Shown one piece after another: positions 10,383 through 25,388 of a stretch of 35,836 nucleotides of DNA. The first letter of the stretch is position 1. Each line of letters opens with the position of its first letter. The notes under the pieces are model-generated. The model worked only from the letters and a program-made list of their open reading frames with translations. It was not told where the DNA came from and searched no databases. Both the position numbers and the translations under genes were made by a program. Source of the stretch: Reclinomonas americana ATCC 50394 (Eukaryota; Jakobida; Jakobea; Jakobida); contig PS015499.1 of NCBI GenBank assembly GCA_048213135.1, positions 32,204 to 68,039 on the forward strand. Reading direction: 5' to 3'.

Positions 10383-13300
10383 TCACAAGTCAAAGTGCTG
10401 GCAGAACCGCACATAGTCCAAGTCCTTGTGCACGTCGGTAAACATGCGTGCCACCACGTCCACTTGCTCCGCCGTCAGCGGCAGCTTCATCGTGCTCACC
10501 ACGGAGCGGAACTGCGACAGAGTGACTCTGCCGATGCGCACGCGATCAAAGTCCTGGAAGTACGGTCGTGCGAGCGAGCGGTGGCCCTGCGCGCGAGACA
10601 CACGCAAAGAGAAAAAGAGGGAGTTTAGTGTTGTTTCGACACTCCTGCTTGTGACACAGAGTGTGCGTCAAACAAACCTTGGAGTGCTGCAGCAACAGCG
10701 AGCTCGCCGTCTCGAACACGGCCCTGGAGCGAGGTGAGAGCACATCCTGCTCGTCAGCCATCAGCGGGCGCTCTGGTCGGGCCTGGAACGCGCTGATGGT
10801 CTTGTTCGGTGCCTTCTCCAAGTCCCTCTCCGTAAACACTGCACACATACTGGTTGGTGAGCACACACACCGTTTTCCCCCCGTCTGGCAAGTGACGTGA
10901 CGAACCGCTGTCGAGCGCGCGAGTGAAGCGCGGGTAATCGACGCGCTCGTCCGACACAATGTCAGACGGCGCTCGCTTGTAGGCGTCGACGAGACAATCG
11001 AGCTCGCCCTTGCTGAGACGGAGACCGGCCATGTGCAGTGCCGAGCGGAACTTGTTGCCGGTGATGTGGCCGTGGCGCAGTGGGTCGTGGTCTTGCAGGA
11101 ACTGTGGCGCAAACGGATTGAGACACGCAGGGAAAGGAAAGGACACGAGGAATCACACACTCACCTCGTGCACGCGAATGCGCTCGCGAGCCACTTGGCT
11201 CTTGATGCGGTGCAGAATGTCGTCGAGGCTGCCGGGGTCGTCGCTCTGCCGTGCCCCAGCGGAGCCTGCACCAGCATTCGGGTTGCGTTGCTCCTTTGGT
11301 GGATCTGTGACAGCGGCAGGGTGAGACATCAGCCGAGGAAGAGGGGGAAGAACATGTAATGTGGCAAGCTCACCAATCTCGTCCAGGAAGCTGACGTAGT
11401 TGAACTCGCCGGTCTCTGGGTGTCGGTAGCGCTGGTACAACAGGTCGCGCTCCTTCTCGTCGAGCGGCATTGCCAGTGAGGTGGCCACACGACCCCATCG
11501 ACTGCATGCGTCAATGTGAGTGGTCGATGTATAGGATCTTTGAAGATATAGCGACGCAACGCTCGGGTCACTGTGCCGTGACGCAGCGGATCAAAGTCCT
11601 GGAACACCGGCTTGATGTTTGTCGTCTGGCACGACACCATGTGGCGCAGACGCTGCACGATGCCGTCCATCTCCCGCTCGGCCGAATCGACCGCACGAGG
11701 AGCCGTGCGATTGAGAATGCGCTCGCGCACCACCTCCGCACCGCGGCGGACAGAGACCGTCGGCTTCTTCTCCAATCTCTTCTCCGAGAACACTGCGCCA
11801 CCACCAGTCGACAAGGTGAGTGCAAACCAACTCGAATCACACACATCGCCGCGCCCCCCACTCACCCTCCTCCATGGAGTCGTTAAAGCGCACCCAGTTG
11901 ACTGAGCGCGGAGCCTTGCTGTCGCGGTACCGTGCAATCAGCGCAGCGACGGCACTCTCCGGCACGCGCAGCTTGGCCGCATCCAGCACCTGTCGCAACT
12001 GCGTCTCGGTCACCACTCCCGAGCTGAGCACACGCATAGTGGGTGAGTGAATTCGTCAACACTCGCCATCCACACACACACAAACACACGAAGACACTCA
12101 CCGAAGGCGATCGTACTGCTGGAAAAAGTCAGTGAGGCGCGTGTGTGTCGTAAAGAGGCGCTCCCGAATGGCGTTCTCGGCCTCGTCAATCTCCTCGTCG
12201 GTGAGCGGCGCATTGTCGCCGGCCTCGCGCCACGGGAAGTTGGCCAGATTGACATTGGTGGACTCGGTCAGGCGCTGCGCCGCATCGCGTCGCGTGTCCT
12301 CGTACAGCGAGTCCACATCTCGGCAGAAGAACTCGTAGTTCACCTGGCCGTCGCCATCGTCGTCGTAGCGCGAGAAGAGCGCCTTGTACTGACCCTCGCT
12401 CAGCTCAAAGCCGGCCGTCGTCAGCACGCGCTGGAATCTCGAGCGCGTAATGTGGTTCTTGGCGTACAGACCTGNNNNNNNNNNNNNNNNNNNNNNNNNN
12501 NNNNNNNNNNNNNNNNNNNNNNNNNNNNNNNNNNNNNNNNNNNNNNNNNNNNNNNNNNNNNNNNNNNNNNNNNNNNNNNNNNNNNNNNNNNNNNNNNNNN
12601 NNNNNNNNNNNNNNNNNNNNNNNNNNNNNNNNNNNNNNNNNNNNNNNNNNNNNNNNNNNNNNNNNNNNNNNNNNNNNNNNNNNNNNNNNNNNNNNNNNNN
12701 NNNNNNNNNNNNNNNNNNNNNNNNNNNNNNNNNNNNNNNNNNNNNNNNNNNNNNNNNNNNNNNNNNNNNNNNNNNNNNNNNNNNNNNNNNNNNNNNNNNN
12801 NNNNNNNNNNNNNNNNNNNNNNNNNNNNNNNNNNNNNNNNNNNNNNNNNNNNNNNNNNNNNNNNNNNAAGAGAGGGAAGAGAGAGAAGGGGAAACCGGAT
12901 GAGAGGAAGGGAGAAGGTCGGGTGAGACGCATGAGGATAACCTGAAGAGAGACAAGGAGAGCAAGACGAAGAAAGAGAAAGACGGCGTGTTGCGTAGGCG
13001 AGCCAAAGGATGACTTTGTGTGCGTGTGAGTGTGTGAGTGTGTTCTCTGCAAGTACATGTTTACGTTTGTCTCTGCCAGTGTGAATGACTGTCTCTTTGC
13101 ATGCTGCAAGTGTGTCTGTGTGCATCTCTCAATTTGTATCTCTCTCTCTCTCTCAATCCAAGTGCGTGTTTGTGTTTCTTGTCTCATGTGCGAGTATACA
13201 TCCGTGCGAGTGCGTCTGCAGCTACCTGTCCTTGGTTCACATCAACCCTCATTTCTTATGCACACACCTTCAAAAAGTCCATCAGCGACTCGATGGTGTT

Positions 13301-15088
13301 GCACTGCGTCTGCGGCACCTGCGGATCCGAGATCTCACGGTAGGCGTCGGTGGGCAGCGACGGACCGCCAGGAGCACCCGCACGCTGAGCGGTGCGCGAC
13401 AGGCCACGCGACGAGTCGAGCATCGAGTGCAACTCGGCGTAGCGCACGTCGACACCGTTCGGGTGTGCGAGCTTGGCGCACAGCACCTCGGCCTCGGCGG
13501 CAGACAAGCGGAAGGGCAGCGTCTTGTCCCCGAGACACACGCAGTCAGCGACAAGGCAAATCACACAGCTGGTGCTTGCCACTCACCCGCAGGAACTGCG
13601 CCTTGGTCACAAAGCCGCGGCGGAGCGGATCAAAGTCCTCAAACACGGAGCGCAAGTGCAATCCGCGCGAGCCCGCCTCGTGACGCAAACGCACCAGCAG
13701 CTGCTCAAAGGCCTCCTCGGCGCGCGGTGAGAGTGTCGGCAGCGCCGACGCCTCCACCAGTTCTTGCACGTTCGGCACGCTCATGGTGGGTGCCTTTTCC
13801 AAGTTGCGCAGCGTGAAGGCCTCGTTCATCTTGTCGCAGAACTGTGGAGAAGGGGAACGGATAAGTAAGAGGAAGGGGATGAGAGGGAAGGGGATCGGAG
13901 GGATAGGAGGCGACAGATACGGGCCTGTATCTCTGTGCATACTGTGTCAAGCACACAGAGTGCGCCTTCTTCCGAATCTCACGCCCTGCTGAGAAAGAGA
14001 GATAGGCGTGCTCTGTGCTTCAGTGCATGCTGTGTGGCAGGCACAAAAGAGTGCACTCTTCATCAAAGAGAAAGGCGACGGATACTGCGCTCTGTGCCTC
14101 CATGTGGCAGGAACAAAGAGTGGAAATCGTGTGCACTCTTCATCTGCACCTGACGCTCACTGAGAAAGGATGTACGAGAGACACATACGACGGAGAGCGG
14201 TTAGATACATCCTTCCTCTGTGCGTACTGCGCTGCAGGCACAAAGAGTGCAGTCTTCATCAGAATCTAAAGCCCATTTGGGAAAGAGAAAAGCGACGAAT
14301 ACTGCGCTCTGTGCCTCCGTGTGGCAGGCACAAAGAGTGGAAATCATGTGCACTCTTCCTCTGCACCAGACGCTCACTGAGAAAGGATGTACGAGAGACA
14401 CATGAGCGGTTAGCTACGTCCTTCCTCTGTGTGTCTGTGTCTGTGTGGCAGGTATGAGAATCTAAAGCCCATTGGGAAAGAGAAAGGCAACGGACACAGC
14501 CTTCGTGTGACAGGCACCAAGAATAAGGCTCGTCTGTAGATCAACAACGACAAACCAAGAACGAGATGAAGAAGAGCACGAAGGAGGAAGAGAAGAACAA
14601 AACAGGAAGAAGAGGAGAGCAATGAGAAAGAGAGTCACCTTCCGCATGCACATCTGCTGCATGACTCGGAACATTCCCCACCACTACACGCTCTCCTCTC
14701 CCTTCCCTCTCCCTTCCCTCTTGCCCACGCAACTCGCACATAGTTGAGCAGCGGAGGCGAGTTGAGTCCGGCCGCGGCCTGCGCATGCGGATCCGCATAC
14801 TCATGCACCAGCACCTCCATTTCCTCCTCAGAGAGCGTCGCACCCGCCATGTGCAAGCATCGTGCAAACTGATCGCGAGTCACGAATCCTGCTCGGAACA
14901 AGCAAAGCAAAGCACGCGTTTTCGACAATGTCAGTCAACAGAGGGAGAGAGAGTGTGTGAGCAGTGTGTGTGTAACCTTTGCGCAGGCGATCAAAGTTGT
15001 TGAAAAACTCCTCCAGACGCACTCGCTTCGCAAACAAAACCGTTCGCACGCGCGTCTCCAAACGCGCAACTTCCGCCACAGGTGGCAT
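10383..15088 (-). CDS. Multi-EF-hand protein with degenerate DxLRxG loops
   Basis: Exons on the minus strand: 15088-14977, 14888-14734, 13841-13587, 13522-13268, then sequence lost in a gap, 12471-12102, 12023-11866, 11792-11561, 11501-11374, 11304-11165, 11101-10906, 10838-10678, 10586-10383 (TGA). About 788 residues are visible. EF-like loops recur with the core (F/Y/H)D(P/R)(L/V)RxGx(V/I)T: FDRLRKGFVT, FDPLRRGFVT, YDRLRSGVVT, FDPLRHGTVT, HDPLRHGHIT, FDRVRIGRVT. These lack the Asp/Asn expected at loop positions 3 and 5, so most should not bind calcium. One loop, DDDGDGQVNYEFF, is canonical. A second motif, LEKxPxxx(V/I), marks module starts at three exon beginnings. This build resembles long EF-hand proteins of axonemal doublets (EFCAB6-like), which is inference. 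It is divergent from the WD40 gene at 15281. Confidence 0.88.
12475..12867. other. Assembly gap inside the EF-hand gene
   Basis: 393 N, bordered on the right by G/A-rich repeat (12868-12930). The exon ending at 13268 closes with MDFLK at phase 0, while the next visible exon begins at the gap edge, either directly after a CAG or with more coding sequence inside the gap. At least one exon is therefore probably missing. The stretch 12870-13260 has CT and TG tracts and no exon that I can see. Confidence 0.9.
13842..14733. repeat. EF-hand gene intron 2 with a nested 217-bp tandem repeat
   Basis: This 892-nt intron contains two near-identical units: the string ACTGCGCTCTGTGCCTCC starts at 14084 and again at 14301, 217 bp apart. 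Each unit contains TGTGGCAGGCACAAAGAGTG and CGCTCACTGAGAAAGGATGT blocks. Shorter related copies at about 13930-14075 and 14440-14530 suggest that the 217-bp unit itself grew from ~70-75-bp subunits. Confidence 0.75.
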
Positions 15089-15280
15089 CACTCTCACTCA
15101 CACTGACACACTCAATCAAGCACTCAGTGTCACACTAGTTGTTGTTGCTGTTGTTTGACGACAGTGGCCGCGCACACAGTGACAAAATGCAAAATGTTGC
15201 GCAACAACTGCCGTGGACAATCGCATGACTAAGCTGTCTGGACAACCTTAGGGCACGTGTTCGCTTTTAGTGTTTTTTTA
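15089..15280. promoter_or_regulatory. Head-to-head intergenic region EF-hand / WD40 gene
   Basis: 192 bp between two divergent ATGs. It contains TGGACAA at 15214 and 15239, a GTTGTTGTTGCTGTTGTT tract at 15138-15155 and a CACGTG near 15255. The TGGACA motif also occurs in the other two divergent promoters. Role inferred from position. Confidence 0.5.
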
Positions 15281-17257
15281 ATGAGCAAGAAGGCAGCAGC
15301 TTCGGCTGGTGGAAAGAAGGGCAAGAGCAGTGGTGGTGGGAGTGCGAAGAACAGCGCGCGAGCTGCGGGCGAGGAAAGTGCGGGAGGGGGAATGGATGCG
15401 GCTGCGGCCATGATTCATGAGTTTAGGCAGCTCAAGCCGCCGGATGTTGCGTATGATGGGGAGGAGAAGGGGATGAGAAGGGGAGGTGAAGGGGAGGAGA
15501 AGGGGAGGAGAAGGGGAGGAGATGGGGAGGAGAAGGGGAGGTGAGATCCAGTGAGAGGAGGGATGATTGTGAAAGCGTTACACGCGCTCACTCTCTCTCT
15601 CACACACACACGTACGCACACACGCGCACACGCATACACTCACACTGAGAGGAGATCGCAAGACGAGCATGATCTGAATGACAACGATCACGGACACACG
15701 CAATCAGAGACCGTCTCTCTCACTCGCACACACTTTCACTCTCTCACTCTCTCATACGTACATGTGTATGTACGCGCACAGTGAGAGCGACGCATAGAGG
15801 GCCACAAGAGAGAACGATCGCCGATTGGCTAAAAATCGCAATCACGGACACACTCTCCTCTCTTGCCCTCTCTCTCTCACACACACATGCACACCACCAT
15901 CACCATCATGCACTCTGTGCCTTTCAACCTTGCTTGCCTGCATGCGTGCTTATTTCCTCTCTCTCGCGTTTTTGTGTGTGTCCGGAGCACAGGTGGCGAG
16001 CGTGTTGCACTCGGTGTACACGGGCGCACTCGGTGCCATCTCATCGCTGCGCATCACCGACTCGTCGTTCATCTGTGGCGGACTGGAGGGAACACTGGCC
16101 GAGTACAACCTCGAGGTGATGATTTGCCAGTTGGCAGTTTGTTCCGCACACCACCATGATTGCTTAATAATTTGTGGACAGAATGGTGATTGTGTCAAGG
16201 TGTTTGATGCGCATGAAGGTGCGGTGACGGCTCTGGCGACTGTGGGCGATACGCTATGCTCGGCGTCGTCGGATGGCGTCACACGCGTGTGGGATATTAA
16301 TGTGCGTTCGTTTTTGCGTGATCAAATTTGCGGCTGCTCATCTTGCCTATGCAGTCGGGCGAATGCGAATGCGAATTTGAGTCGCACGAGCGCGGGGTGA
16401 ATAGCATTGATCTGCGTGGGCGGACGCTGCTGTCGGGCGGCGGCGATGGAGTGGTGGTGGTGCACGATACCGAGTCGCGCCGGTTACTATCCGTGTACAA
16501 TCATCACACGTCGGCCGTGAGCTGCGTGAGGCAGACGGTGAAGGGCATGGCGGTGAGCGGCTCGTGGGACCGCACCGTCGTGTGCTTTGACATCGAGACC
16601 GGTCAGGCGCTGAACTGCTACCGCGGCGAAATCGATGCCGTGTCGTGCTGCTCGGTGGACGACTCGTCGGCGCAGCTGTTTGTGGGATCGACCAGTGGCA
16701 TTGTGCGGGCTTATGATTTGCGGGTGCGCCTCCTCTTCGCCTTCTCCTCCGTTCACCGTCCGTCTCCTCACCATTCTGCAGGCCCCGAATGGACTGCCGT
16801 TCCGCACCATGCGTGGCCACCGCGACTGCGTGTACTCATTACTGCTGCACGGCGATCTGCTGCATTCGGCCAGTGAAGACGGCACCGTACGGCAGTGGCG
16901 ACTCGGCGACGGCTCCTGCACGTTTGTGTTTGAGGGTCACACGGACGGCGTCCGCGAAGTGTGCCTCGACGTCGAATCCAACCTGCTCTTCTCGGGCTCC
17001 TTTGACCACACTGTGCGCAGCTGGGATCTGGAGGTGTGTGACACGTGGAGCGGAGGGAGCGATGTTTGTGTATAGTTGCTCAGTCGTGCGCTGCGCAGCA
17101 AGTGGCCAAGTGCGTGGACTACATGGACCAGAAGCGATTGGTGGAGGCCGAGGAAAATCGGCGCGAGGCTGCTGCACAGGCTGCAGTGGCCAAGGCCGCG
17201 AAAAAGTCAAAGGGTGGCGACAAGAAGGGCAAGAAGGGCGGCAAGAAGAAGAAGTAG
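15281..17257 (+). CDS. WD40-repeat protein with lysine-rich C-terminal tail
   Basis: Exons 15281-15445, 15993-16115, 16182-16301, 16355-16723, 16782-17033 and 17099-17257 (TAG), all joined at phase 0, give 394 residues. Residues 1-35 are a Lys/Ser/Gly/Ala-rich disordered start. The body is a WD40 propeller of about seven blades: VFDAHEGAVTAL..SASSDGVTRVWDI, FESHERGVNSI..SGGGDGVVVVHD, SAVSCV..SGSWDRTVVCFDI, MRGHRDCVYSL..SASEDGTVRQW, FEGHTDGVREV..SGSFDHTVRSWDL. The last ~35 residues turn into an Ala-rich helix and then a polylysine tail (KKGKKGGKKKK). I cannot name an orthologue; such propellers scaffold protein complexes. The basic tail could be a nuclear or nucleolar signal, which is inference. 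Intron 1 starts with GTTGCGT, phase-matched to the next exon. Confidence 0.85.
15446..15992. repeat. WD40-gene intron 1 with (GGGGAGGAGAA)n, CA and CT tracts
   Basis: A long intron (547 nt). 15460-15542 is a tandem GGGGAGGAGAAG repeat that stays open in the exon-1 frame up to the TGA at 15542-15544, so exon 1 could be wrongly extended by naive prediction. The rest holds CACACA and CTCTCT runs and two copies of an ATCACGGACACAC motif (15686, 15841). No exon seen. Confidence 0.7.
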
Positions 17258-17631
17258 TGTAAAATCACAGCAAATTTCGTCAAGAATCGCCACTTACTTT
17301 GCGCTGTCTCTGTTTGAGCGCACAAATGCTCATTCTCTTGTGCACCTCTCGTTAACCAGCTGTGTGCGCTGTGTGCGTGTGCTCTTGTGAGTGTGAGTGA
17401 GTGGCATTATTTTCCGCGTTGCTCCTCAGTTTCACAAAAGTGAGCACACAACCGTCGAGTGAGCACACGCGCGCGCAAGCAACACGCTCTCACACAGGAC
17501 TCGAGCATACACTCAAGGCGTCGCTGACAGAGACACAGAGAGAGAGAGCAAGCGCGTGTGTGAGAGAGATGTGAGTCGTCGCGTGCTTTCATCTCTGTTC
17601 CCCCCCGCACTTGTCTCATCTTCTCCTCCTC
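17258..17631. other. Intergenic region, no gene seen
   Basis: 374 bp between two genes in the same orientation. It should hold the 3' UTR of the first and the promoter of the second. GTGTGC/GTGAGTG runs and a short GA tract (17535-17550) are visible; nothing else stands out. Confidence 0.6.
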
Positions 17632-20600
17632 ATGTCCACACAGACCATGCACCGCAGTGCAGCAGCTGCTATCACAGCACACATCGACAATGTCTCCTAC
17701 GACAGCGACGATGATGATTTCGAGGCACCAGTCATGCGCAGTGCCTCGTCGTCCTCGTCGGTCACTGGACGACGCACGCCACTGAAGCCGTCGCAGGTGC
17801 CAGTGGTGAAAGGACGACAGTTCCCGCCTGTGACTGGCCCGAACTCGCGACGACGCGCCAGTGAGGGATCAGTCGCCAGCAACAGCAGCAGCAGCAGCAA
17901 GCGCAGTGCAAAGGGAAGCAGCAGCTCGTCGCCGAGTCAGCGTGGTGCGCACGGAGAGACGGTGTTGATGATGGGAACAACGGTCGGTTCGTCGCGTGTA
18001 TCAACCGTGTCGGCAGGCGAGGGCGATGTGTCGACGGATGCGGGGCGAGGGCTGGAGGGCACGCGGGTGCGCGAGGCTGTCGATGCGGAGAGCATGTTTG
18101 AGGAGGTGCGTTGCCTGGCTGCTCTATCTCTGCTCAACGAGGTGCTCACGGTGCTGGTGTTGCAGATGTGGTTTGCGCCGTTTGGCAGCGGCATGCGAGT
18201 GAGCAGCGGTTCGACCGTGTCGAGCATGTCGGCGGCGACGCCGATTGACGACGAGTCCGACGATGTGGCGATGCTGTCGGTGAGCTCGCTCCTGTCGGGT
18301 GGCTCGCTGGCCGGCAGCGCAGGGTGCGATCGGCGAGTGCTGGCCATGTCACCGACGAATCAACATCTGATTGCGTGCGGCGGTGCTCGGCCGCGCATTC
18401 TGCGCCTCACGCCGTCGGGTCCCGATCGCGGTTTGCAGACGGTCAAGCGCTTCAAGTTGGAGGGCGGCTACACCAGCGACTGCGTGGCGTGGTCACCGGC
18501 CGGCACGCACCTCGTCTTCTCGAGTGGCACCACACTGCAGCTGTTTGACGTGGACGACGATTTCCCTGTGCCAGTCGAAATTGTCGAGCACGGTACGCTG
18601 ACTGGGAGGAGGAGGAAAAGAGGGGAGGGATGAGGTGACTCACCTTTGCTTGGAATAGGTCACGAGACACTGTTTGTGGCCATGTCGCCGCGCTTGGGTC
18701 TGGAGCAAGTGGCGACGGCGCATTCGGTGGTGGCCACGTTCGGTGACGAGGGTGTGTCGAGCCCCGGCTTGCCGGCGCAGCACTACATTGTGCGTCTGTG
18801 GGCCAGGTCGTCGGGCACGTTTTTGGAGTTCCCCACCAGCCACACACGACCGGTGTGCTCGCTGGCCTTCCGACCCGACGGCGACGTGTTGTGCACCGCG
18901 GGTCTCGACGGCACGTGCGAGTTGTGGAAGGTGGCCTCGAACGGGAAGCCGCTGTCCGTGCCGCAGCGCATGCGCATTGTCATTACGCCGTTGCCGGCCG
19001 TCGAGCCCCTTCATGTGTCGTGGCGATCGGTGAGGAAAGAGGGAAAGGGAAAAGGGGGGAAAGGGGGAAGGGGGGAAGGGGGAAGGGGGGAAGGGCGAGG
19101 GAGAGGGAGAGGGAGAGGGAGAGGCGGGAGAGATGAATGGAGAGGAAGGGAGAGAGGAATGGAGAGGAAGGAATGGTAGGAATGGTGTGTGAGGGAGAGA
19201 GGGAGAGAGAAGAGAAACGGCATGGATGAAGTGAGAGAGATGGCGAAGAATGAATGATGACAGTGTGCAGATAGAATTGAGAAGGCGAGTGTGGGAGCAA
19301 CAGGAATTCGAAAGAGAGAGAAGAGAGGAGCGAGCAAGGTGAGTAAGGCCAGAGGATAGCGAGGAACGAAGGGGAGAGGGAGGAGTGTAAAGCGACAGCG
19401 ATTGAGAGAGAAGACAAACAAGAGCAAGAGAAAGAGACGGGGGAGAGATGAAGGAAAGAGATAGGAGTGACAGAAATGATGCAAAAGAGAATGATGAATG
19501 AAGAGCAAGAAGAACGAGGAGAGGGAGGAGCGTAAAGCGACAGCGATCGAGAGAGAGAGAAGACAGACAAGAGCAAGAGAAAGAGACGGGGGGAGAGATG
19601 AAGGAAAGAGATATGTGACAGAAATGATGCAAAAGAGAATGATGAATGAAGAGCAAGAAGAACGAGGAAAGGGAGGAGCGTAAAGCGACCGTGATCGAGA
19701 GAGAGGAGAGAGCAAGAGGAGATGCGATAGAGACGAGAAAGAGACAGAAGAGGGTAGAGGTAGAAATGCAGAAGGCGAGTAAAAGTGCGAGAGGAATGCA
19801 AGAGAGGGAGCGAGAAAAGTAAGGAGATCAAGGGTAGACTGAGGAGACAGAAATGTTGCGAAAGATAGAGAAGGGAGAGAAGAGAGAGAGAGAGAATGGG
19901 ATGGACACAGAGACAATGCAGAGATGGAGAGATGACTTGGGGTCCGCGCAGAACATGATCATAACCATAGACTTCTCACTCTTTACGTCTCGCAGGACGG
20001 CAAGCGGTTAGCCATTTGCTCCCAGGCCACCAACGGCGGCGTCGTAATCGTCAACACATCCTCGGACACGCTGCGACACACAGTGTATCCGCGTGGCTGT
20101 GTCTGTCCAGCCACCTTTGTGCCCGATAGCGACGTGCTGATCACCTGCCATGCTGGCGAGGTGAGCCCTCTTCATCCCCCCTCCTATCTCCTCTGCACGA
20201 CAACCATGCTCACCCTCTTTTCTTCGCGCGAACCAGATGCTGCAAGCATGGAAACTGGCCAAGCCTGGCCCCGAAGCCGTGCCGCTGGGCCGGCCACTCA
20301 AAGCCGGCGATGTGCCCACCTCGGCCATCACCGACGATGACCATTTCGGGCTGGATGCGGAGGCGCATCGCGCCATTCCGTCGCTGTGCTGGGCGCCCGA
20401 CAACACCTTTGTCATTGGTAGCACCTCGACGGGCATTTTTGTGTATTTTACGGAGACCATGGATGGTGAGTGCGCGTGTGGAAAGGAGTGGAAAGCAGAA
20501 GCATGTGCTGATCTTTTCATCTTTGTGTGTGACAGAGCGCGAAGCCTTTGTGCCACCACGAGTGTCACAGGTCAAGGGCACGGCGGGGGCCGGCACCTCG

Positions 20601-21362
20601 TGTGCTGTGCTCTCGTTCAACCGCAGTCGGCTGCCGGCCGACGTGGAGTACCGCATGGTGGTGAAGAGCATTGATCGAACCAGCAAGGTGGAGACTCTCC
20701 GCCACCTGCACAATCTCGAGGAGATTGAGATGGGCGCCGGCGCGCGTCCCGGTACCGTGGGCGTGGTAGTCTCCAAGCTCAACCCCAACGCCATTCACGA
20801 ATTCGCCTTGCAAGCGCGCCGCGCACCGCAATCGTGCCCACACGGCTGCAGTCTCGTGACACGCGCGCGCGGTCGCGGCCTCGCCTCCGACTGGACCACC
20901 GGACCGTGGAGCACATCGCTCGCGCAACCGGGCCACCTCCAGTTCACCGCGCAGCGCATCGGTCGCACCTCGGTCACCTTCACGTGGAACGCCTCGGTGT
21001 ACACGGCACTGTCGGCACACGCACCATGGGCCCTGCACAGCGTCGAACAGCGCTCACTGCCACGCGAACAGACGCGCATGACGGTGCTGGTGACCTCGGA
21101 GGACCTGGAAACGGTGGCCTGCGAGAAGATCAACCCCGTCACGGGCGAGATGACGGTGCAGGGTCTCGTGCCCGGCCAGGCCTACTCGGTCAGCGTGCAA
21201 TTCGACGACACCAACTGGAACCTCACGTGCCGCGTGACGCTGCCCGGCGAGAAGACGCGTGGCGGTATCAGCCAGGCACGCTGGTGCGCGCTGATGCTCA
21301 CCACACCACCCACCGAGTACGAGGTCGGCGTGCGGGAGCTTGGCTTTGCCGACATGTGCTAG
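17632..21362 (+). CDS. WD40 propeller protein with two C-terminal fibronectin-III domains
   Basis: Exons 17632-18105, 18166-18592, 18659-19029, 19996-20160, 20237-20465 and 20536-21362 (TAG) give about 830 residues with consistent phases. The ATG at 17647, in frame, is an alternative start. Residues 1-~150 are Ser-rich and disordered. Residues ~200-560 hold propeller-type repeats (CVAWSPAGTHLVFSSGTTLQLFD; VCSLAFRPDGDVLCTAGLDGTCELW; LCWAPDNTFVIGSTSTGIFVYF). The last exon encodes two FN3-like domains: PPRVSQVKG..AVLSFN..EYRMVV..LNPNAIHEFALQARR, then LQFTAQRIGRTSVTFTWN..VQGLVPGQAYSVSVQF. There is no signal peptide or membrane segment, so it is probably cytosolic. I do not recognise the orthologue. 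WDR5 begins 54 bp after its stop. Confidence 0.85.
19030..19995. repeat. 966-nt purine-rich intron with a 145-148-bp tandem array
   Basis: The start is (GGGAAGGGGGA)n. The unit starting GTAAAGCGAC recurs at 19387, 19532 and 19680. Neighbouring copies are close to identical (GAGAGATGAAGGAAAGAGAT, then GACAGAAATGATGCAAAAG, then GAATGATGAATGAAGAGC), so the array is young or homogenised. It sits within the coding span but contains no exon; the exons on either side join at phase 0. Confidence 0.85.
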
Positions 21363-21416
21363 ATGATAGCTTCGTTGTTAAGTGAAATTTGTTTTTTGTT
21401 TTGCATTCGTGTTGTT

Positions 21417-25247
<3,831 letters not shown>

Positions 25248-25388
25248 CGCCCTGCCGGTCTGGCGGCACATCAATTAAGCACTCACAATATACACACACT
25301 CATAGCTTGCACTCGCTCATTTGAATTGTTTTACTGTTGATGGTCGACGAGAATACTCGGCAGAGAGTGCGCACCAGCAACACGATCG
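25248..25388. other. Short tail-to-tail intergenic region WDR5 / SPRY-like gene
   Basis: 141 bp between two convergent stop codons, AT-richer than its surroundings (ATTAAGCACTCACAATATAC and a TTGAATTGTTTTACTG run). It must hold both 3' ends, so transcripts may overlap. Confidence 0.6.

Noticed and set aside
13925-14530. CRISPR-like spaced repeats
   Set aside because: Repeat copies are contiguous and diverged, with no unique spacers of constant length, and the window is clearly eukaryotic with spliced genes.
15446-15544. Extension of WD40-gene exon 1 through the GGGGAGGAGAAG repeat up to the TGA at 15542
   Set aside because: It would end the protein before the propeller. The GTTGCGT donor at 15446 gives a phase-0 join to the next exon.
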